Shown piece after piece: positions 21,801 to 33,296 of a stretch of DNA of 64,000 bases. The number at the start of each line of letters is the position of its first letter. Positions within the stretch are counted from its first letter, which is position 1. The DNA comes from Guadua angustifolia. Taxonomy: Eukaryota; Streptophyta; Magnoliopsida; Poales; Poaceae. The stretch spans positions 57,267,326 to 57,331,325 of the forward strand of contig CM070501.1 of assembly GCA_036346375.1 (NCBI GenBank), written 5' to 3'. The position numbers and the translations under genes were made by a program. The notes below the pieces were generated by a model. The model searched no databases. It had not been told where the DNA came from and worked only from the letters and a program-made list of their open reading frames with translations.

Positions 21801-24800
21801 GAGATCTACACCCGGGGACACCGGTGTAAACGGCTGTTTCATCTGGAGATAGAGGATGAGGAAGAGGTGGAAGACGAGGCAAGCGATCCGCTATTACAGG
21901 ATACGGAGGTTTCTCTGTCTATGATTGCAGCCCTCGGACCCAAGCATGGTGATACAATGCAAGTGCCCTTGTTCATTGGAGGAAGACGTTGGCTTGGTCT
22001 CGTGGACAGTGGAAGTACTCATAATTTCATGAGCGCTTACGCTGCCCGACAAGGAGGATGGCATCAGGAGAAGAGTATGCACCAACAGGTCAGGGTGGCA
22101 GGGGGTTCCCATTTACCTTGTCTCGGAAAAGTGTCAGGCGTCACTTTTACCATCCAGGCACATGAGTTTGAAGCTACCTTCATCATACTGCCTATTGATG
22201 GGTTCGATATCATATTGGGAGTGCAATGGTTGCGGATGCTGGGAGACATTCACTGGAACTTTGCAGAATTGTCGATGGAGTTTGGACCCCTGGTGCGCGC
22301 ATCCGGCTTCAAGGGGTGCAGCCACCACAGCGGGCTGTTCTGATGAATACGGCACTAGAGGATAACACAGCAATTCAGGGTCTGTTGGAAGAATATCAGG
22401 ACATTTTTGCTGAACCAGCAGGATTGCCACCAGCTAGGAGGTGTGATCATCGCATCACCCTGGCCGAAGGAACTGATCCAGTGGTTGTCCGACCCTACCG
22501 ATATCCGTATCGTCAGAAAGATGAGATTGAAGCCCAGTGTGAAGCTATGCTGCAACAAGGAATCATTCGACCAAGTAGATCTCCATTTTCTTCTCCAGTG
22601 TTGTTGGTCAAGAAGGCGGATGGGACTTGGCGTTTTTGTGTTGACTATCGTGCGCTCAATATGCGCACAATCAAGGATAAATTTCCTATTCCCGTAGTGG
22701 AGGAATTACTCGATGAGCTGCGAGGGGCTCGTTTCTTCACCAAGCTTGACCTCCGCTCCGGCTACCATCAGGTGCGCATGCGCGAGGAGGACATCGCCAA
22801 AACGGCTTTCCGCACGCACCATGGACATTACGAATTTCTTGTTATGCCGTTTGGATTGTCCAATGCACCGTCGACGTTCCAAGCTCTCATGAATGAAGTG
22901 TTGAGGGAGTTCCTCCGTAAGTTTGTTCTTGTATTCTTTGATGACATCCTTGTGTACAGTACCACTGAAGAGGAACATAGAGGGCATCTTCATTCTGTGT
23001 TCTGTCAGCTGCGGTTACATGGGTTATACCTGAAAAAGTCCAAGTGCGCATTTGCTCAAGAGCGCGTGGGGTACTTGGGACACATCATATCTCACAATGG
23101 AGTGGCTGCTGATCCTGAAAAATTGCAAGCCGTGACAGATTGGCCCTGTCCCACGTCCGTGTCAGCACTAAGGGGTTTCCTGGGTTTGACCGGCTACTAC
23201 AGGAGGTTCATCAAGGATTATGCCATCATCGCCGAGCCTCTCACGACCTTGCTGCGCAGGAACAACTTCAACTGGACATCAGTGGCGCAAGAGGCCTTCC
23301 ACCGCCTCAAGCAAGTGTTAGTTTCGGCACCGGTCCTTCAAATGCCAGATTTTACAGTTCCTTTTGTGGTTGAATGCGATGCATCGGGCACTGGAATTGG
23401 GGTTGTTCTTCAACAGAATGGACATCCAATTGCTTATTTTAGCCGGCGACTCGTGGACCGTCACATGAAGTTGGCTGCGTATGAGAGGGAACTCATCGGG
23501 CTCTCCAAAGCAGTGCGGCACTGGCGACCATACTTATGGGGTCATCCTTTCATCGTCCGGACCGATCACGGCAGTCTCAAGTTCCTCCTCGAACAAGCCC
23601 TCATCACGCCTCCTCAGCAACACTGGTTAAGCAAGTTGATGGGCTTCGACTTCCATGTGGAATACAAACCGGGCAAGCACAACCAAGCCGCGGACGCCTT
23701 GTCGCGTGCATTCTCTATTCAGCCACAGTGCACCGCTTTGTCCACACCTAGGGACGTCACACGGGCAGAATGGTTGGACCTCCTGCGCGCAGATGATGAA
23801 GTACGGGCGCGCATCAGCCAGCAGCCATCAGTGGCCGCCCAGACCGCAGCAGCACCTTCAGGAGATCATCCATAGTGGACGGTTCAAGCAGGCTTGTTAT
23901 ACCGCAACAATCGCTTGTTTGTTCCTTCTCAGTCCGCATTAATCGAGCCAATAATTGCTTCCATTCATGACTTAACGCATGAAGGAATTCAGAAAACTCT
24001 CTATCGCATTCAGGCTCACTATTGGTGGGAAAATCAGAGAGCTTCAGTGGCAGCGTATGTGTCCCAATGCAAGGTCTGTCAACAACACAAGTCTAGTACC
24101 ACGGCTCCTGCAGGCCTGCTCCAACCGCTGTCGATTCTTCACCAGGTGTGGGCGGATGTTTCAATGGATTTCATCACCGACCTCCCTAAGTCAGAGGGCA
24201 AGACCGCCTTGTTGGTGGTGGTGGATCGGCTGTCGAATTACGCTCACTTCCTTCCCTTCAAGAGGCCAGCAACCGCACCTACGGTGGCCCGTCTCTTCTT
24301 TGATCAAGTGGTCCGCCTACATGGAATACCCGAGTCAATTGTCTCGGATCGGGATCCAGTGTTCCTTAGTGCCTTTTGGCAAGGGCTTTTCAAACGCAGT
24401 GGCACTGCTTTGTTGATGTCAACGGCGTATCATCCCCAGTCTGACGGGCAAACGGAGGTGGTGAACCGCACAATTGAGATGTACCTCCGTTGTTTGATCT
24501 CCTCAAATCAGTCCACCTGGGCACAATGGGTTCCGTGGGCGGAGTATTGCTACAATACCTCTTTCCATTCCGCTCACCGATTGACACCTTTCGAGTTGGT
24601 TTATGGTTGGCTCCCTCCACCTTTGACGCCATACCAACAGGGTGATACCAGCATCGACTCCGTGGACTGCGCCCTTGTCGATCGCGATGCTCTCCTCCAG
24701 CAAGCCAAGGATCAGTTACTCCAAGCTCAAAACCGCATGAAGCAAAGGTATGATGGGCAGCACAGGGAGGTGGAGTTTGACGTGGATTCTCGGTTTGACT

Positions 24801-27800
24801 TTGTTGCGTAACACCCAAAGATTCGGTTCGGGGATCTCTTGTCTCTGCCAAATTATCCCCCAAGTTCTATGGGCCATTCCGGGTAATTGGTCGAGTTGGA
24901 ACAGTGGCTTATCGCTTGCAGCTTCCGGAATCGTCCAGGATACACAATGTGTTCCATGTTTCTTTGCTTAAGCCATTCAGAGGTGACGCTCCAGCCGACA
25001 TCATGCCTTTACCTTCGGAGGTCTCCTCCACAGCGGACCCAGGTCGGCCAGAACCACACGCCATCTTGGCTCAGCGTTTTGTGGCAGGACAGCGTCAGTT
25101 TCTTGTTCATTGGACAGGTGAAACTGCGGAGGAGGCAACGTGGATGGATGCCATCGTCCTTCGGCGATCCTATCCTGCTTGCAAGCTTGAGGACAAGCTT
25201 CCTTTGCAGGGGGGGAGTGATGTTATGGGCCGTAGCTTTGATCGGTATTTACTGAAGGGTGCTTGCGGCAGTAAAAGGCCCAGCAGTGACGCAAAGACAG
25301 AGCTCCAGAAGAATAAGGAAAGGAGCCATACATGGCTGATTAGTATATTCTATCTTTAGATTGTTGTTTTCCCTTTTAGTTATTTCTATCCTTGTTTGTT
25401 AAGATTTATTTCCAGCCTATCTGTTGGGGGTACGGCTGCTTATTTAAGGGAAATAAACCTAATGGAAAAGGGCATGCTTTATTGCCGCAAATTCCAATCT
25501 TAGGCGGTGGCTCCGAAAACAGCCAAAACTCAGGCGCACGCTGCAACGGCGAGTTCATCGCCAAGCAGCTTGCGACCCGGTCGCCGGCCGGGAACCCGTG
25601 CATACGAACAAGCTCACGCCGAGTCTGTTCGTATCACTACCCATGCCATAATTAAGCTGGATTTCTCTGCAGCAGGCTCTTCAATTCGACAATCCAAGTC
25701 GGGGTTTAACCTGTTTGTTGTCTTGTCCAGCCTCCTGTGGTTTGAAACAACTCCTTTTTTTAACACCTGCAACTGCAGGATATTATATTTGCTTTTTATA
25801 TAGCTTAAAAATTACATTTCATGGGAAGCTTTTGTCTTTTGCTATGTAGTTAGATTTAGGCTTATGTGTTTATAAAGCTATGTCACTTAGTTATTTACAT
25901 ATAGTAGATTACGTGGCATGGAAAGCTTTTGTCTTTTGCTATTAGTAGATTTAGGCTTATGTGTTTATAAATTACATGTCATGGAAAGCTTTTGTCTTTT
26001 GCTATATAGTAGATTTAGGCTTGTGCGTTTATAAAGCTGTGGCACTCAGTTAGCTTAAAAATTACGTCTCTGTCATGGATCTATTGATTTACAGGTACAG
26101 CAAGCAGGGTTCTCTGCACCAACTCCTATCCAAGCTCAATCATGGCCAATTGCTTTGAAGGGTCGTGATATTGTAGCAGTGGCGAAGACTGGTTCTGGAA
26201 AAACACTGGGTTATCTAATTCCAGGGTTTATTCTTCTTAAGCGCCTACAACATAGTTCCAGGGAAGGTCCGAGGGTATTAGTTCTCTCTCCAACCAGGGA
26301 ATTGGCAACGCAGATTCAAGATGAAGCAATCAAGTTTGGCAGATCATCAAGAATATCATCTGCTGTATGTTTCTTCTATTTTTGACTCATATCTAATATA
26401 TATAGTACGCAAGTTTTGAACTTTCAGTCTAGATCTACTCTTAGATGACTTCTGTAGCACCTCCATCTACATTACTAAATTTTCATTTTATGTGTACTGC
26501 ATATAATTGTTAAGGTAGGATATTATCTAATCGCAGTTTTTCTTTTGAAGTGTTTATACGGAGGTGCTCCAAAAGGCCCTCAACTAAAAGATTTGGACCG
26601 TGGTGCTGATGTTGTTGTTGCAACTCCTGGAAGATTGAATGACATTTTAGAAATGCGAAGAGTGAGCCTGCATCAAGTATCATATCTTGTTCTTGATGAA
26701 GCTGACCGTATGCTTGATATGGGATTTGAGCCACAAATTAGAAAAATTGTGAACCAAGTACCACGTAGACGGCAAACTCTTATGTTCACTGCTACTTGGC
26801 CAAAAGAGGTGAGGAAAATAGCCTCAGATTTGCTGGCTAACCCTGTCCAAGTTAACATTGGGAACACTGATCAGCTGGTTGCAAATAAGTCAATCACTCA
26901 GGTAACGATAATTTTTTTTCGTTTATGTTGACTGAAATATTCTTTGTTCCAGTGTTTTAAAGTGGTCTGTTGCATGTTGCATTGCAGTTTGTGGAAGTTA
27001 TCACACCTATGGAGAAATCGAGACGACTTGATCAAATCTTGCGTTCACAAGAGCCTGGATCCAAAATCATAATATTTTGCTCCACAAAGAGGATGTGTGA
27101 CCAGCTGGCTCGAAACCTCTCACGGCAGTACGGTGCTTCTGCTATTCATGGTGATAAATCACAGGCTGAGAGGGATTCTGTGTTGAGTGAATTTCGAAGT
27201 GGCAGGTGCCCAATTCTTGTAGCCACTGATGTGGCTGCTCGAGGTTTAGACATAAAAGATATCAGGTTGGAACTTTATCTTTGCCACTTTTAATTTTTTG
27301 AGAGTTGGGCTCTTTTTACTAATCTATAATTTTTCAAGTGTGGTTCACTGACAATCCTTTCCAAATCTTGTCACAGAGTTGTGGTTAACTATGATTTCCC
27401 AACAGGTGTTGAGGACTATGTCCATAGAATTGGGAGAACTGGCAGGGCCGGTGCGACTGGAGTTGCCCATACATTCTTCTGTGAACAGGATTCGAAGTAT
27501 GCTTCAGATCTTGTGAAGATTTTGGAGGGTGCAAACCAATCTGTTTCCCAGCAATTAAGAGATATGGTTGGCCGTGGAGGGTATGGTGGTAGATCACGGC
27601 GATGGGCATCTTCTGATGACTCTTATGGTGGTCAGGGGTATGATTCCGGCTATGCTAAAAGATCAACCGACAACTTCCATACTAGCAATTTTGGCAGTCA
27701 GTCTGGGGATGGTTCAAGCTTTCACTCGAGGTGTGCCTCGGTTTCTATTTGAATCCTGCCATTTTAGCTTAGCAATAGTCTGATGAATCATCAATTTTCA

Positions 27801-28608
27801 GCTTCCATAACAGCAACAGTGGTAATCAGTCTGGTGATACTCCAAGCTTTCATACCAGGTATAGCACCAATCTCTATTCTACGTTGCCTTGTCAGGCCCA
27901 CCATTAACGAACCATCACTTTGCAGCTTTCATAACAGCAACAGCAACAATCAGACTGGTGGCAATTCGAGCTTTAATGACAGGTTTGTATAAATTTCTCC
28001 ATCTGGATACTTATCTGTAGCTTAAGTTCAGTCCCTAATAAATAATCAATTATCATCTTACATGACAGCAGCAGCAACAATCAATCTGGCGATGGTCTCA
28101 GCTTTCATGCGAGGTACTGTTTCAATCTCTAATAGAATATGCTTTTACCTTATGCCTGAATCTCACTTGACAGAGGCACATATTTACCTTGTGCCCATGC
28201 ATATTGTGTTGTTAACAAGTGATTCTGCTCTAAGAACCTGTGGTGCTTGTCTGAGGTATTTTATGTAGCTGAATTAAGCTATACTGTCTGTTGTTAACAA
28301 GTATTGAGCTAACACAATTTTTTTTAAATTGAAGTGAAAAGAACTTGGTGATTCCTTTGTTATGTCTTTATGTCAACCGTTATTTATTTTTTCAAGTAGT
28401 TTATTTTTGTTGGGGATGTGATTTCATCCTCTGTGTCCTTATCGACAGTATTCTTCATGCCATTGACAGGTTCTATAGCTCTTCTCGAGGGAATGATCAG
28501 AGCAGAACAAGCAATGACGGTTCCCGTGGTAGGAGCAGGAGTCCTCCAGCCAATCACAGCCATGAAGATCCTTCCAGGTCCAAGGCTCTTGGAGTCTCCA
28601 GCTGGTAA
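18823..28608 (+). CDS. RH14: DEAD-box ATP-dependent RNA helicase with WW domain (RH14-like)
   Basis: Thirteen exons join in phase: 18823-19059, 19178-19255, 19519-19596, 19784-19909, 19999-20067, 26095-26364, 26551-26901, 26988-27265, 27377-27730, 27802-27858, 27926-27982, 28069-28113 and 28470-28608 (712 aa). Exon 1 has a WW domain (LPKPWRALIDGNTGYLYFW, two Trp). The helicase core shows the Q motif (PTPIQAQSW), AKTGSGKT, PTRELA, TPGRL, DEAD, TAT in place of SAT (as I recall for this subfamily), IIIFCSTKRMC, ATDVAARGLD and HRIGRTGRAG. The C-terminus is Gly/Ser/Asn/Arg-rich, with a repeat spread over small exons. ATP-dependent RNA unwinding is known for the family; nuclear RNA processing or decay is the likely role. 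Intron 5 is 6 kb because of an LTR retrotransposon. The symbol is by likely orthology with rice RH14. No coding break was seen. Confidence 0.93.
20236..20650 (+). repeat. 5' LTR
   Basis: It starts TGTTATGGGCCGTAGC and ends GTTCGTATCA, followed 3 nt later by the PBS. It shares almost its whole length with 25221-25636 but carries several extra single bases, for example in the stretch after 20258. Confidence 0.9.
20654..20666 (+). promoter_or_regulatory. tRNA-iMet primer-binding site
   Basis: TGGTATCAGAGCC, the usual plant initiator-Met primer-binding sequence, lies 3 nt after the 5' LTR. Confidence 0.9.
20684..22343 (+). pseudogene. gag: Retrotransposon gag and aspartic protease, frameshifted
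   Basis: The ATG at 20684 opens a frame (MANPSEDRVSALETELREVK, coiled-coil-like) that changes frame at about 20990. It continues as the capsid-like domain (LDNWQREESWIDWEAFSEAF, LKQGASGVDEYAREFQRL). Next comes a zinc-knuckle-like CYNCDEIYTRGHRC, then the protease active site LVDSGSTHNF and the flap-end region GFDIILGVQWL. The frame ends at 22343. Gag packages element RNA and the protease processes the polyprotein; the frame break means neither is made intact. Confidence 0.85.
22300..23875 (+). pseudogene. pol: Retrotransposon reverse transcriptase and RNase H
   Basis: This frame is open from before 22300 to 23875. RT shows VDYRALNMRTIKDKFPIP, LDLRSGYHQVRM, MPFGLSNAPSTFQALMN and the catalytic FDD in VLVFFDDILVYS. 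Connection and RNase H follow with GFLGLTGYYRRFI, VECDASGTGIGVVL, ELIGLSKAVRHWRPYL and QAADALSRAF. It lies in a different frame from gag-protease upstream and integrase downstream. Enzymatic residues look intact within the frame, but the polyprotein is broken. Confidence 0.88.
23876..25210 (+). pseudogene. int: Retrotransposon integrase with chromodomain-like tail
   Basis: Integrase has an HHCC zinc finger (H and H in HDLTHEGIQKTLY; C and C in CKVCQQHK). The DDE core is visible at WADVSMDFITDLP, IVSDRDPVF and YHPQSDGQTEVVNR. The frame ends at a stop at about 24811, and similarity resumes in another frame at 24904 (RIHNVFHVSLLKPFRG). That frame ends with a chromodomain-like FLVHWTGETAEEATW near 25100-25150, a feature of chromoviruses, where it guides integration to heterochromatin. 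Confidence 0.85.
25206..25220 (+). promoter_or_regulatory. Polypurine tract of the retrotransposon
   Basis: 'gcaggggggggagtga' immediately precedes the 3' LTR at 25221, as expected for the plus-strand primer. Confidence 0.8.
25221..25636 (+). repeat. 3' LTR
   Basis: It starts TGTTATGGGCCGTAGC after the polypurine tract and ends GTTCGTATCA, followed by the target duplication ctacc. Confidence 0.9.
25815..26055 (+). repeat. Short tandem repeat in helicase intron 5
   Basis: Three copies of 'aagcttttgtcttttgctat', each followed by 'agatttaggcttatgtgttt', begin near 25824, 25922 and 25984. They lie just upstream of exon 6. Confidence 0.75.
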
Positions 28609-29213
28609 ATGTTGTCTGCAAGATACAACCCGGCATCATGATGGTGACGAAACACAGTAGACGAAGTTGGTTCCCTAACCAAATTATAGTATCTTGTATG
28701 CTCGCCTACAGCAAAGACTGTCCTGAAACTAACATAGATTAGGATGCTGCTCTTTGCTATGCCGATGTGGTGCCTGGGAGGCACTTGATATTGTACGTCG
28801 GTATTAGTAGTTTGTAGAACTTGGAAGCTGAGACTTCTTTGCTATTTATACTCCGTAGTGTTATAATCCTGTGGAAACAAACCGCGTGAGGCATGAATTT
28901 TGGACGAAACCATGTACAAGTTATTTTGACTGTTAATGCTCTCCGGCATGATTTAATATTGAACCGAATGTTCTAGGCTTTACATGTGCTGAACTGCTGA
29001 ATAATCTTGCCCATGCGTGCCTTGCTCCTGCTTTGGCAAGATGTCTCGACAGAAGTGTTCTTGCCCTTTGTTAGTACCTATAACTGGCTTCTTCCTGCTA
29101 CGCTTGGCCGGTGACCGCTTGCATCATTTGCAACCGGCAGCACATCTTGGTCCACAATCAGCACATCTTGCGCAATGACAAGTGTCATGGATTTGAAGCC
29201 TAAACTTCAGGCA
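28609..29213. other. Helicase 3' UTR and intergenic sequence
   Basis: Probably 3' UTR to about 28900. After that nothing recognised; no frame or repeat structure stands out. Confidence 0.4.
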
Positions 29214-30262
29214 TCATTAACATACCTATATGCGCAGGAATTGGTGAGCAACCGAGGCACCCACGTGTCGCTTACATTTTTTTAAAAGCCCTCCGCTTTC
29301 TTCAAATTACGGATAAGTCCTTCGCGATTTTTTGTGAGATGAAAATACTTTTTTCCCTTCGCATTTAGGTCCCTTGAACGGTATTTTACGGAAAAGCCTT
29401 CCGTTAAGTTCAAATCGTGAACAAGCCCTTTTCTAATTTTTTAAGATAGCGAACAGGTCTAAAAAAATATCAAACAAGTCCCTGCTTCTTACATTCAGGT
29501 CCTTTCTCCGTTTTTCCCGATAACATTTTTTTGCCACCGGAAAAACCCGGAAAAAATAATTTCATCACCCAAAAAAACCGGAAAAAATATTTTCGTCACA
29601 AAAAACATGATTCATCGAACGTTTATAGCAAGTTATGGATTTACCAATGGTCATAACCGCGTGTTTTTTAAAAAAATGTAGATTCGTCGAAGATTTATAG
29701 CGACCGTGATTCGCCACGGGTCCTAACGACTCGCTTTTTTTAACAAACGCAACTAAAAAACCGAAAAATTATTTTCAAGACACCAAAAAAACTAAACCAT
29801 GTTTTTCGTCCATGGATTCACGGTGGGTCCTAACGACCCATTTTTTAACAAGCGCAACAAAAAACGGAAAAAATGTTTTGACTCCAACGTGGATTCGCCG
29901 ACGCCCTAACGACCCTTTTTTTAATAGACGCAACAAAAAACTCGGAAAAATTGTTTTCGCCACCCTAAAACCCGAAAAACATGTTTTGGTCACAAAAAAC
30001 ATGATTCATCAAGATTTTTAGCCTTTTTCCTCTACGCTATTTTTCACGGTGGGTGGTTTTGCGAACATGTATTATTACTCAGTGAACACGTAGAGTATTA
30101 GTCTCGACAAAAGAAGGTTGTCATCTCTGATAATTTTTTTCCCTTTTTCCTCTGGACTATTTTTTACCGGTTGGTGGTTTTGCGAAAATAAAAAATTATT
30201 ATTTTTCCGAGCGCATACTATCGAAATTCAACCGGCGCAGCGTAGCGCGCTTTTCTACCTAG
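29214..30262 (+). mobile_element. Non-autonomous Helitron between two convergent genes
   Basis: The 3' end is clear: a GC hairpin near 30236-30250 ('gcgcagcgtagcgcgc'), 8 nt, then CTAG at 30259-30262 followed by T. The 5' end is less certain; an A-TC start at 29214 ('tcattaacatacctata') resembles the 53556 element start. The interior is AT-rich, with recurring 'cctaacgacc' and 'ggaaaaa' phrases, and shares inverted similarity with 53050-53440 ('aagaaggttgtcatctct', 'ttattactc'). No coding capacity. Confidence 0.55.
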
Positions 30263-30472
30263 TTGCTCATAATCAAGAAGGATATTGCAATTTTTTTAGA
30301 CCAAAAGGAGGTTCTCGCAATGCAAAGAAAATGCTGTAGCCTGTAGTACAAGTGTACAAGTACAACTGGGTTGTAGCCGAGCTTAATACATTTCCTCATC
30401 AATATATCGACCGAATCTTTCTGCCTCGAAACATGTATAAAAAAATTGTAACTACTGTAATAAGGTGAGTTC
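30263..30472 (-). other. Probable 3' UTR of the PEP/phosphate translocator gene
   Basis: Sequence directly downstream of the translocator stop codon. No other feature is seen in it. Confidence 0.4.
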
Positions 30473-32660
30473 TCATGCATCCTTTGGCTTGGTTCTCTTC
30501 AATCTAGAGTACAGGAAAACACCCCCTAGTGCTGCACCAGTTCCTGCCAGCAGCAAAATAGAGAGGAGGGAATTAACCCAAACATGAATAAGTTGGACAG
30601 GATAACAATCAGAGCTTGCAGCAGCAGTAGCAGGATATTAAGTAAAAAATCAGCTTGATCGAAGTTACCTAGTGCATTGACAGGTGAAATTGGGGTTCTG
30701 AAGAATAGAACAGACGATACGATGACAACAACACGCTTCACACAATTGGCGACAGAGTGGGTCACGGGTGATACTCTGGCCAAGATCATGTACGAGATCT
30801 GCCATTGTAAACAACAAACAGAATGGGCCTCGTTTACGGGTCATGCATCATGAAACACAATCTTTCTGGATCCAAAGGAGAAATTTCACTGGGGATTCTG
30901 ATTATCTTCTCACCTTCTGATACCCATGGAAGCAAAAACCAGCAAGTGCTGCTCTCACACAGAGTTCTTGGAGGTTAAGGCCCTACATGACAAAACAAAA
31001 AAATTATATACCATTTGATAAGTTCATAATTTAGGAGTGACGACACAACAGTCCAGGTATCTTTTTGTCTGAATTTTGCAGACACTCACTGTGCTCTGGA
31101 GGTATGCTGGGGTGAACTTGACCCCTTCTGCGAACAACATTAGAGGGCAAGATAGCAGAAAGGACAGTATGGTAATTACTGAGAAGAGGTTTATGTCATC
31201 CATAGCTTCCTGCATCACAAGAGATTTCACTGTTATGTATCACCGATTGTAAAGAGGCAAAAGATACTAAATTACTAAGAGAGGTGCTTCTAAGCTCTTC
31301 TTTTTGAAGAAAAAAAAGAAAAATCACCCCTTCACCACCAAGAAGTCTCTTGCTGAGGACATTTCTTGATTGGTTGGTCAGATTCGATGCCATGGCACTC
31401 CAAAATCCAATCCTGCTTCCACAAAATTAGTGTGAAAAACCGACAAGATTCCTTCAATTATTTAGTCTCAAAGGCAAATAATCATTCTGGTCTGATCAAA
31501 GATTCTCCAATAGCAGACAGGGCTAACCAGTTGAAAGAAACTTCAGTCAAAGATGCCAAGGCGACGCCCCCAACGATCGGCACGAGAGAGCCCAGCACCA
31601 GAAGGGAAGGCGTCTGCAGGCGAAACAACGGGCGAATTGAGGAAATGTTGTAACCTTTTCTTCTTCATTTCATTTCACAGCGGAGATCGAATGAATTGGC
31701 AAGAAATGAAATCATTCATCGTCATGCAGGTGTGTGCGCAGGTAGTCAGTCACCTCGCCGAGGAAGAAGGCGGAGAGCAGGACGGTGAAGAATGGCTCGG
31801 AGGCCTTCACGGTGTGTGTGAAGGATACGGCGACCTTGCCCAGGCTCATATTGGTGAACACCGTGCCCAGCATGTGCCCGGCGGCCAGCGGCGCTATCTT
31901 GGCCAACTGCGGCGACGAAACGAGAACGAAAGTTACAATTTTTGGGGCAAGTTCAGAAGAAGGAAACGAGAAGGCCCTATTTTTTTCAGTCGCAAGAATC
32001 GGCTCACCTGTGCAGGGGAGAATTTGGGCACGGGGTGGAGTCTGGTCGCCCACATGAGGAAGATGAGGAGGGAGCCGAACGCGAGCTGGAAGGCGGTGAT
32101 GGTGTATGGGAACGGCAATGCCTTGAGAACCTGCGATGAGCGCAAAGCGGATTGATTAGTCAGACACGAACGGGGAGAAACAGGGAAGGGAGGCATGGAG
32201 ATGCAGGAGGGGAAGACAGGAGAATCGGGAATCTTGGAATCGAGAAATGGCGGACCAGCTTGTTGTAGATGTTGAAGTAGATGTTGAGGAGGTACCAGGC
32301 GATGATCATGGCGCCGAGCTGCACCGTCTCCGCAATGCCGCCACCGGCACCGTCCCTCTTCCCTGAAGTCGAGCCATCCGCCGGTAGCGGCGTGTCCGCC
32401 ACCGCCGCCGCAGTTCTCGTCGTAACCACCCTGTCCTTGCCGTTACCCGGGAGCATCCACAGAGGCGGATGCTGCTGGCGGCCGCCGCTAATTCGGAGAG
32501 GCAGCGCAGCGGCGATGGCGTCGCGGCGGCCGGCGGAGCAGGAGGCGACGCCAAGGACAGCCTGGCGCAAGGTGGAGGCCGGGCGTCGACGTGCTGCCGC
32601 CCAGGCCGTGGGGTGGGAGGAGAGGGAGGCCGTAGCCGTAGCCGCCGCCGCGCCCTGCAT
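30473..32660 (-). CDS. PPT3: Plastid phosphoenolpyruvate/phosphate translocator
   Basis: Nine minus-strand exons join in phase: 32660-32256, 32130-32008, 31906-31754, 31613-31528, 31412-31328, 31209-31090, 30982-30914, 30798-30669 and 30543-30473 (413 aa). Exon 1 supplies an Ala/Ser/Arg-rich transit-peptide-like N-terminus of about 100 residues, then QLGAMIIAWYLLNIYFNIYN. Membrane-carrier signatures follow: PFPYTITAFQLAFGSLLIFL, FTNMSLGKVAVSFTHTVKAS, SFNWIGFWSAMASNLTNQSR and AFFLGE. The protein ends KRTKPKDA. PPTs exchange cytosolic PEP for stromal phosphate across the inner envelope and feed the shikimate pathway. Length is normal and no break is seen. The exon 5 donor gives GGEGEAM where relatives, as I recall, have GGEEA. 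The symbol assumes orthology to rice PPT3; the PPT family is firm. Confidence 0.93.
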
Positions 32661-33296
32661 CTTGCCGGGTCCTCGGGATTCGTTGTCGGTTGGTACCCTT
32701 CCCTTATAACCAGTACAAGGACGCGACGCTACAGAAGGGCGGAAACGCTGGTTGAATCTCGCCGGGATCCCGTACAGATTCGTCCCCTCTAATTTCTTGT
32801 CGTTACTCGTTAGTGCAGTGGAATATCATAGTTGTGGGCGTACGTGAATGGAGACCGCAATAGCAGGGAAAGAGAGAGCACGAATGCGATACGAATTTGA
32901 AGACTTGGGGCAGCCATGATCCACCACAGAGCAAAAGCTACTTACGTCAAACATGATGCAACCCAAGAAGAAATCAGCGTCACAAGTGACGGTGCAAACC
33001 CCGTTTAAAGGCCAGAGGAGCAGAGGGTGAGAGATGGGAGACGAAGGAACGCACACATAACATGCATATGCAATCTCTCGGCAGCTTCTCCTGACCTGTT
33101 TTCCCTCCGGTGGCCCACCGCCCGAGATCCCATCACCTTTGCTAGTCGCTCTCACAAATAGTTAATTTTCCTCTACAGTAAGCTGTAAAGATATGTAAAG
33201 CCGAAGCCCTCAACATGTTTGTCTTATTGACTTTTCAAAAGTTGATTTGTTTTACTTAGTTATATGTGATAAAATTTTTCTCCAAAAGTCGCTTAC
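32661..33296 (-). promoter_or_regulatory. Upstream region of the PPT gene
   Basis: A TATA-like 'ggttataaggg' (minus strand) lies near 32702-32712, close to the ATG. The region to about 33150 is mixed composition and non-coding as far as I can see. No specific regulatory site can be named. Confidence 0.3.

Larger units (their letters stand above)
20236..25636 (+). mobile_element. Ty3/gypsy chromovirus-type LTR retrotransposon in helicase intron 5
   Basis: A near-complete element lies in the same orientation as the host gene: 5' LTR 20236-20650, tRNA-iMet PBS, gag, protease, RT, RNase H, integrase, chromodomain-like C-terminus, polypurine tract and 3' LTR 25221-25636. The 5-bp target duplication ctacc is present at 20231-20235 and 25637-25641. 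Compact size (5.4 kb), short LTRs, an iMet PBS and a C-terminal chromodomain-like motif fit the Reina/Tekay-type chromoviruses. Frame changes in gag (about 20990), between protease and RT (about 22300) and after RNase H, with a stop at about 24811, indicate it is not autonomous. The LTRs differ by numerous small indels, so insertion is not very recent unless these are assembly errors. Confidence 0.93.
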
